Notes under the pieces: generated by a model | The model's input: only the letters and a program-made list of their open reading frames with translations | Databases searched by the model: none | What the model was told of the DNA's origin: nothing | Assembly: GCA_007123515.1 (NCBI GenBank) | Contig: SKKY01000129.1 | Span: 1-16,898, forward strand | Direction: 5' to 3' | DNA: 16,898 nt | DNA from: Clostridia bacterium | GTDB taxonomy: Bacteria; Bacillota; Peptococcia; Peptococcales; SKKY01 | Part shown: one piece after another, positions 15,252-16,898 of the stretch | Position numbering within the stretch: position 1 is the first letter of the stretch | Layout of the letters: each line of letters starts with the position of its first letter | Program-made: the position numbers and the translations under genes

Positions 15252-15868
15252 GATAACGCCCCTTTATTTAATAAATTCATAGTCTCGTAATTTCTTGACG
15301 TTTTTAATTTTTCTGCTGTCATAATTGCCAGCACTTCATCTTTTGCCTTTTCTATTTTATCATTTATGATGACATAATCATAGTTAGGTAGATTTTTAAA
15401 TTCTTTTTCCGCGTTACCAAGTCGCTTGGCAATTTCTTCGGGTTTTTCAGTCCCCCTGGATGTCAGACGATTGCAAAGTTCTTCCATAGAAGGTGGCGCG
15501 ATAAAGATAAAGATTGCATCTTGCATCTTCTCCTTAATTTGCATAGCACCCTGAGGATCAATTTCCAAAATACAATCGTACCCTTCTTCAAGAATTTGTT
15601 CGACGTAATCTCTTGGTGTGCCATAGTAGTTGTCATAAACCAGAGCGTACTCCAGAAATTTTCCGGCTTCTATTTTTTCTTCAAAAGTTTCACGGCTCAT
15701 AAAAAAATATTCGCGACCATCTCTTTCAATTATCCGGGGCTTCCTGCTGGTTGCTGAAATAGAGTATTTGATTGTGTCCGAACTTTTCCTGACCTCATTA
15801 GTGACTGTGCCTTTTCCAGCTCCGGACGGACCGGATAATACCAGTAAAATTCCTCTTTTCTTTAGCAA
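15248..15868 (-). CDS. gmk: Guanylate kinase
   Basis: Phosphorylates GMP (and dGMP) to GDP with ATP, an essential step for GTP, dGTP and (p)ppGpp pools. The 206-residue protein has the P-loop GPSGAGKGT (13-21), SRKPR (41-45) and EYALVYDNYYGTP (73-85) for GMP binding, and LEIDPQGA (101-108), where the residue before QGA is proline and I would more often expect valine or tryptophan. The start is a TTG codon. It is supported by a GGAGGT site five bases upstream and by the lack of any in-frame ATG or GTG before the P-loop. yicC ends 15 bases upstream. In many Firmicutes a remA gene sits in that gap, but it is absent here. Confidence 0.96.
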   Translation of the reverse strand: MLKKRGILLVLSGPSGAGKGTVTNEVRKSSDTIKYSISATSRKPRIIERDGREYFFMSRETFEEKIEAGKFLEYALVYDNYYGTPRDYVEQILEEGYDCILEIDPQGAMQIKEKMQDAIFIFIAPPSMEELCNRLTSRGTEKPEEIAKRLGNAEKEFKNLPNYDYVIINDKIEKAKDEVLAIMTAEKLKTSRNYETMNLLNKGALS

Positions 15869-15873
15869 AAGAT

Positions 15874-15879
15874 ACCTCC
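15874..15879 (-). promoter_or_regulatory. Strong ribosome binding site that fixes the gmk TTG start
   Basis: GGAGGT on the minus strand, 5 bases before TTG (15868-15866), lies within the 15-base gap after yicC. It is among the best Shine-Dalgarno matches in the window and may offset the weak start codon. Confidence 0.6.
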
Positions 15880-15883
15880 AAAT

Positions 15884-16765
15884 TTATTCTATATTTTGTA
15901 CTTGCTCTCTGATTTTTTCGAGTTGCGACTTAATGTCAACAACCTGAGAAGCGATCTCTGCATCATTTGCTTTAGAACCGATCGTATTAATTTCACGATT
16001 GATTTCCTGAATCAAAAAATCAAGCTTTCTGCCGGCAGCGTCTTTGCTTTCAAGCGTGGAAAGAAACTGCTTAAAGTGACTGTCAAGCCTTACCAATTCT
16101 TCGGTAATACTTGAGCGGTCAGCAAAATAGGCCACTTCATTTTCAAGACGTTCTATGTTTATGATCTCTTTTTTTTCAAGCAACTCTTCAATTCTGGCAT
16201 GAAGTTTATCCCTGTATTCTAATGTTACAGTCGGGCCTCTTTCAGCAATTTTTTCCTTAATGTCTTTACAGGCCTTTATCCTTTCAGCAAAATCATCATA
16301 AAGATGTTGCCCTTCTTCCTTTCTCATTTCGGTATTCTGAACCAGAGCCATTCTAAGAATTTCTTCGTAATGCTCCCAAATAGCCTCAAGGTCTTCTTCT
16401 TTTTCTTCTATACTTATAATCTCGGGCAATGTAATCAGCTTTTCAAGCGATACATCATTACTGATTTTCAGCTCATCACTTAATTCTTGTAATGATTTAT
16501 AATAAGTTAAGGCCATGTTTTTGTCAACGTTAACCGTCACATCCTGTTGCTCGATATTTTTCACCTTAACAAAAACCTCAACATGCCCTCTCTTTAAGTA
16601 TTCCCCAATCACTTTCCTAACTTTTTCTTCAAACTTTAAATATTTTTTTGGATGACGAAGACTAATTTCCAGGTATCTGTGATTTACACTTTTAAGCTCC
16701 ACAGAAAATCGTTTTCCCAATACTTCTTTCTCTCCGCGACCATATCCGGTCATGCTTTTAACCAA
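15884..16765 (-). CDS. yicC: YicC/YloC family endoribonuclease
   Basis: Member of the YicC family, shown in E. coli and B. subtilis (YloC) to be an endoribonuclease that affects RNA decay. The 293-residue length is typical. The N-terminal signature SMTGYGRGE (4-12) and ELKSVNHRYLEISLR (23-37) begin the YicC_N domain (about 2-155). The C-terminal domain carries RLENEVAYFADRSSITEELVRLDSH and the end block GRKLDFLIQEINREINTIGSKAND, rich in acidic and charged residues. Much of 170-293 is predicted helical by eye. The start is TTG at 16765, with AAGGGGTG seven bases upstream. It gives MVKSMTG, equal to the usual MIKSMTG start. It heads the fourteen-gene minus-strand run. I see no convincing promoter between it and the terminal palindrome. 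Confidence 0.94.
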   Translation of the reverse strand: MVKSMTGYGRGEKEVLGKRFSVELKSVNHRYLEISLRHPKKYLKFEEKVRKVIGEYLKRGHVEVFVKVKNIEQQDVTVNVDKNMALTYYKSLQELSDELKISNDVSLEKLITLPEIISIEEKEEDLEAIWEHYEEILRMALVQNTEMRKEEGQHLYDDFAERIKACKDIKEKIAERGPTVTLEYRDKLHARIEELLEKKEIINIERLENEVAYFADRSSITEELVRLDSHFKQFLSTLESKDAAGRKLDFLIQEINREINTIGSKANDAEIASQVVDIKSQLEKIREQVQNIE

Positions 16766-16772
16766 AAGTAAA

Positions 16773-16780
16773 CACCCCTT
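16773..16780 (-). promoter_or_regulatory. Ribosome binding site supporting the yicC TTG start
   Basis: AAGGGGTG on the minus strand, seven bases before TTG (16765-16763). The next in-frame ATG, four codons further in, would remove the start of the conserved KSMTG signature, so the TTG is preferred. Confidence 0.5.
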
Positions 16781-16828
16781 GTCATTTTCACTATCCTATA
16801 TCTTACCATAGAATCCGCTAAAAATCAC

Positions 16829-16848
16829 TGATCCTTTGTGATCCTTTG
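16829..16848. repeat. Two tandem copies of TGATCCTTTG
   Basis: TGATCCTTTG occurs at 16829-16838 and again directly after it at 16839-16848. The second copy forms the outer part of the left arm of the 62-bp palindrome. The arrangement could come from slippage or from insertion of the palindromic element next to a similar sequence. Confidence 0.6.
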
Positions 16849-16898
16849 GGGACGTGTACCTGTGGTATACCACAGGTACACGTCCCCAAAGGATCACA
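16837..16898. repeat. Perfect 62-bp palindrome at the right edge
   Basis: The two 31-base arms are exact reverse complements with no loop; the centre is GTATAC at 16865-16870. Each arm contains GGGGACGTGTACC or its complement. It lies about 70 bases upstream of the yicC start. The right end coincides with the window end, so it could be longer. There is no adjoining T tract, so it does not look like an ordinary terminator. It may be a dispersed extragenic palindromic repeat, a MITE-like hairpin, or a fold-back at an assembly end. Confidence 0.85.

Noticed and set aside
16766..16836. Promoter for yicC with a TAAGAT-like -10
   Set aside because: No acceptable -35 hexamer lies 16-18 bases upstream. 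The real promoter may be beyond the window.
16829..16898. CRISPR array or intrinsic terminator at the right edge
   Set aside because: There is a single palindrome and a 10-base tandem without spacers, and no T tract follows the hairpin.

Overview
The window reads as a housekeeping stretch from a low-GC Gram-positive bacterium of the class Clostridia. The support is the gene order yicC-gmk-rpoZ-coaBC-priA-def-fmt-DUF116-rsmB-rlmN-prpC-prkC-rsgA-rpe, the PASTA-domain kinase, the AGGAGG-type ribosome sites, the sigma-A-like promoters and a base composition of roughly 40% GC by eye. An Acetobacterium/Eubacterium-like organism is possible, but the genus cannot be fixed from sequence alone.

Layout: (1) Positions 1-397 hold the 5' part of a DUF3870 gene on the minus strand, cut by the left edge, with its own well-formed promoter (356-384). 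(2) birA (398-1387, minus) and rpmB (1543-1734, plus) diverge from a 155-base gap. Two promoters point outwards there and appear to share one self-complementary -35 hexamer. (3) A hairpin at 1751-1794 separates rpmB from the convergent main cluster and can terminate in both directions. (4) From 16765 down to 1805, fourteen genes run on the minus strand without a gap larger than 45 bases: yicC, gmk, rpoZ, coaBC, priA, def, fmt, a DUF116 membrane protein, rsmB, rlmN, prpC, prkC, rsgA, rpe and hslO follow in that order (hslO closes the run). Several neighbours overlap or touch. The only internal break is a 9-bp perfect hairpin over the coaBC stop codon. (5) The right edge (16837-16898) is a perfect 62-bp palindrome that ends exactly at the last base.

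The genes cover nucleotide, CoA and transcription supply (gmk, rpoZ, coaBC), replication restart (priA), handling of the initiator formyl-methionine (def, fmt), rRNA modification and ribosome assembly (rsmB, rlmN, rsgA), reversible Ser/Thr phosphorylation (prkC with prpC), pentose phosphate metabolism (rpe) and redox protein quality control (hslO). I see no CRISPR array, no transposase, no prophage gene, no tRNA or rRNA gene and no sign of a new multigene system. The unusual points are in the non-coding DNA: the terminal palindrome, the shared -35 box, an inverted repeat over the rpmB -10 box and the hairpin inside the main operon. There is no gene-free stretch over 300 bases.
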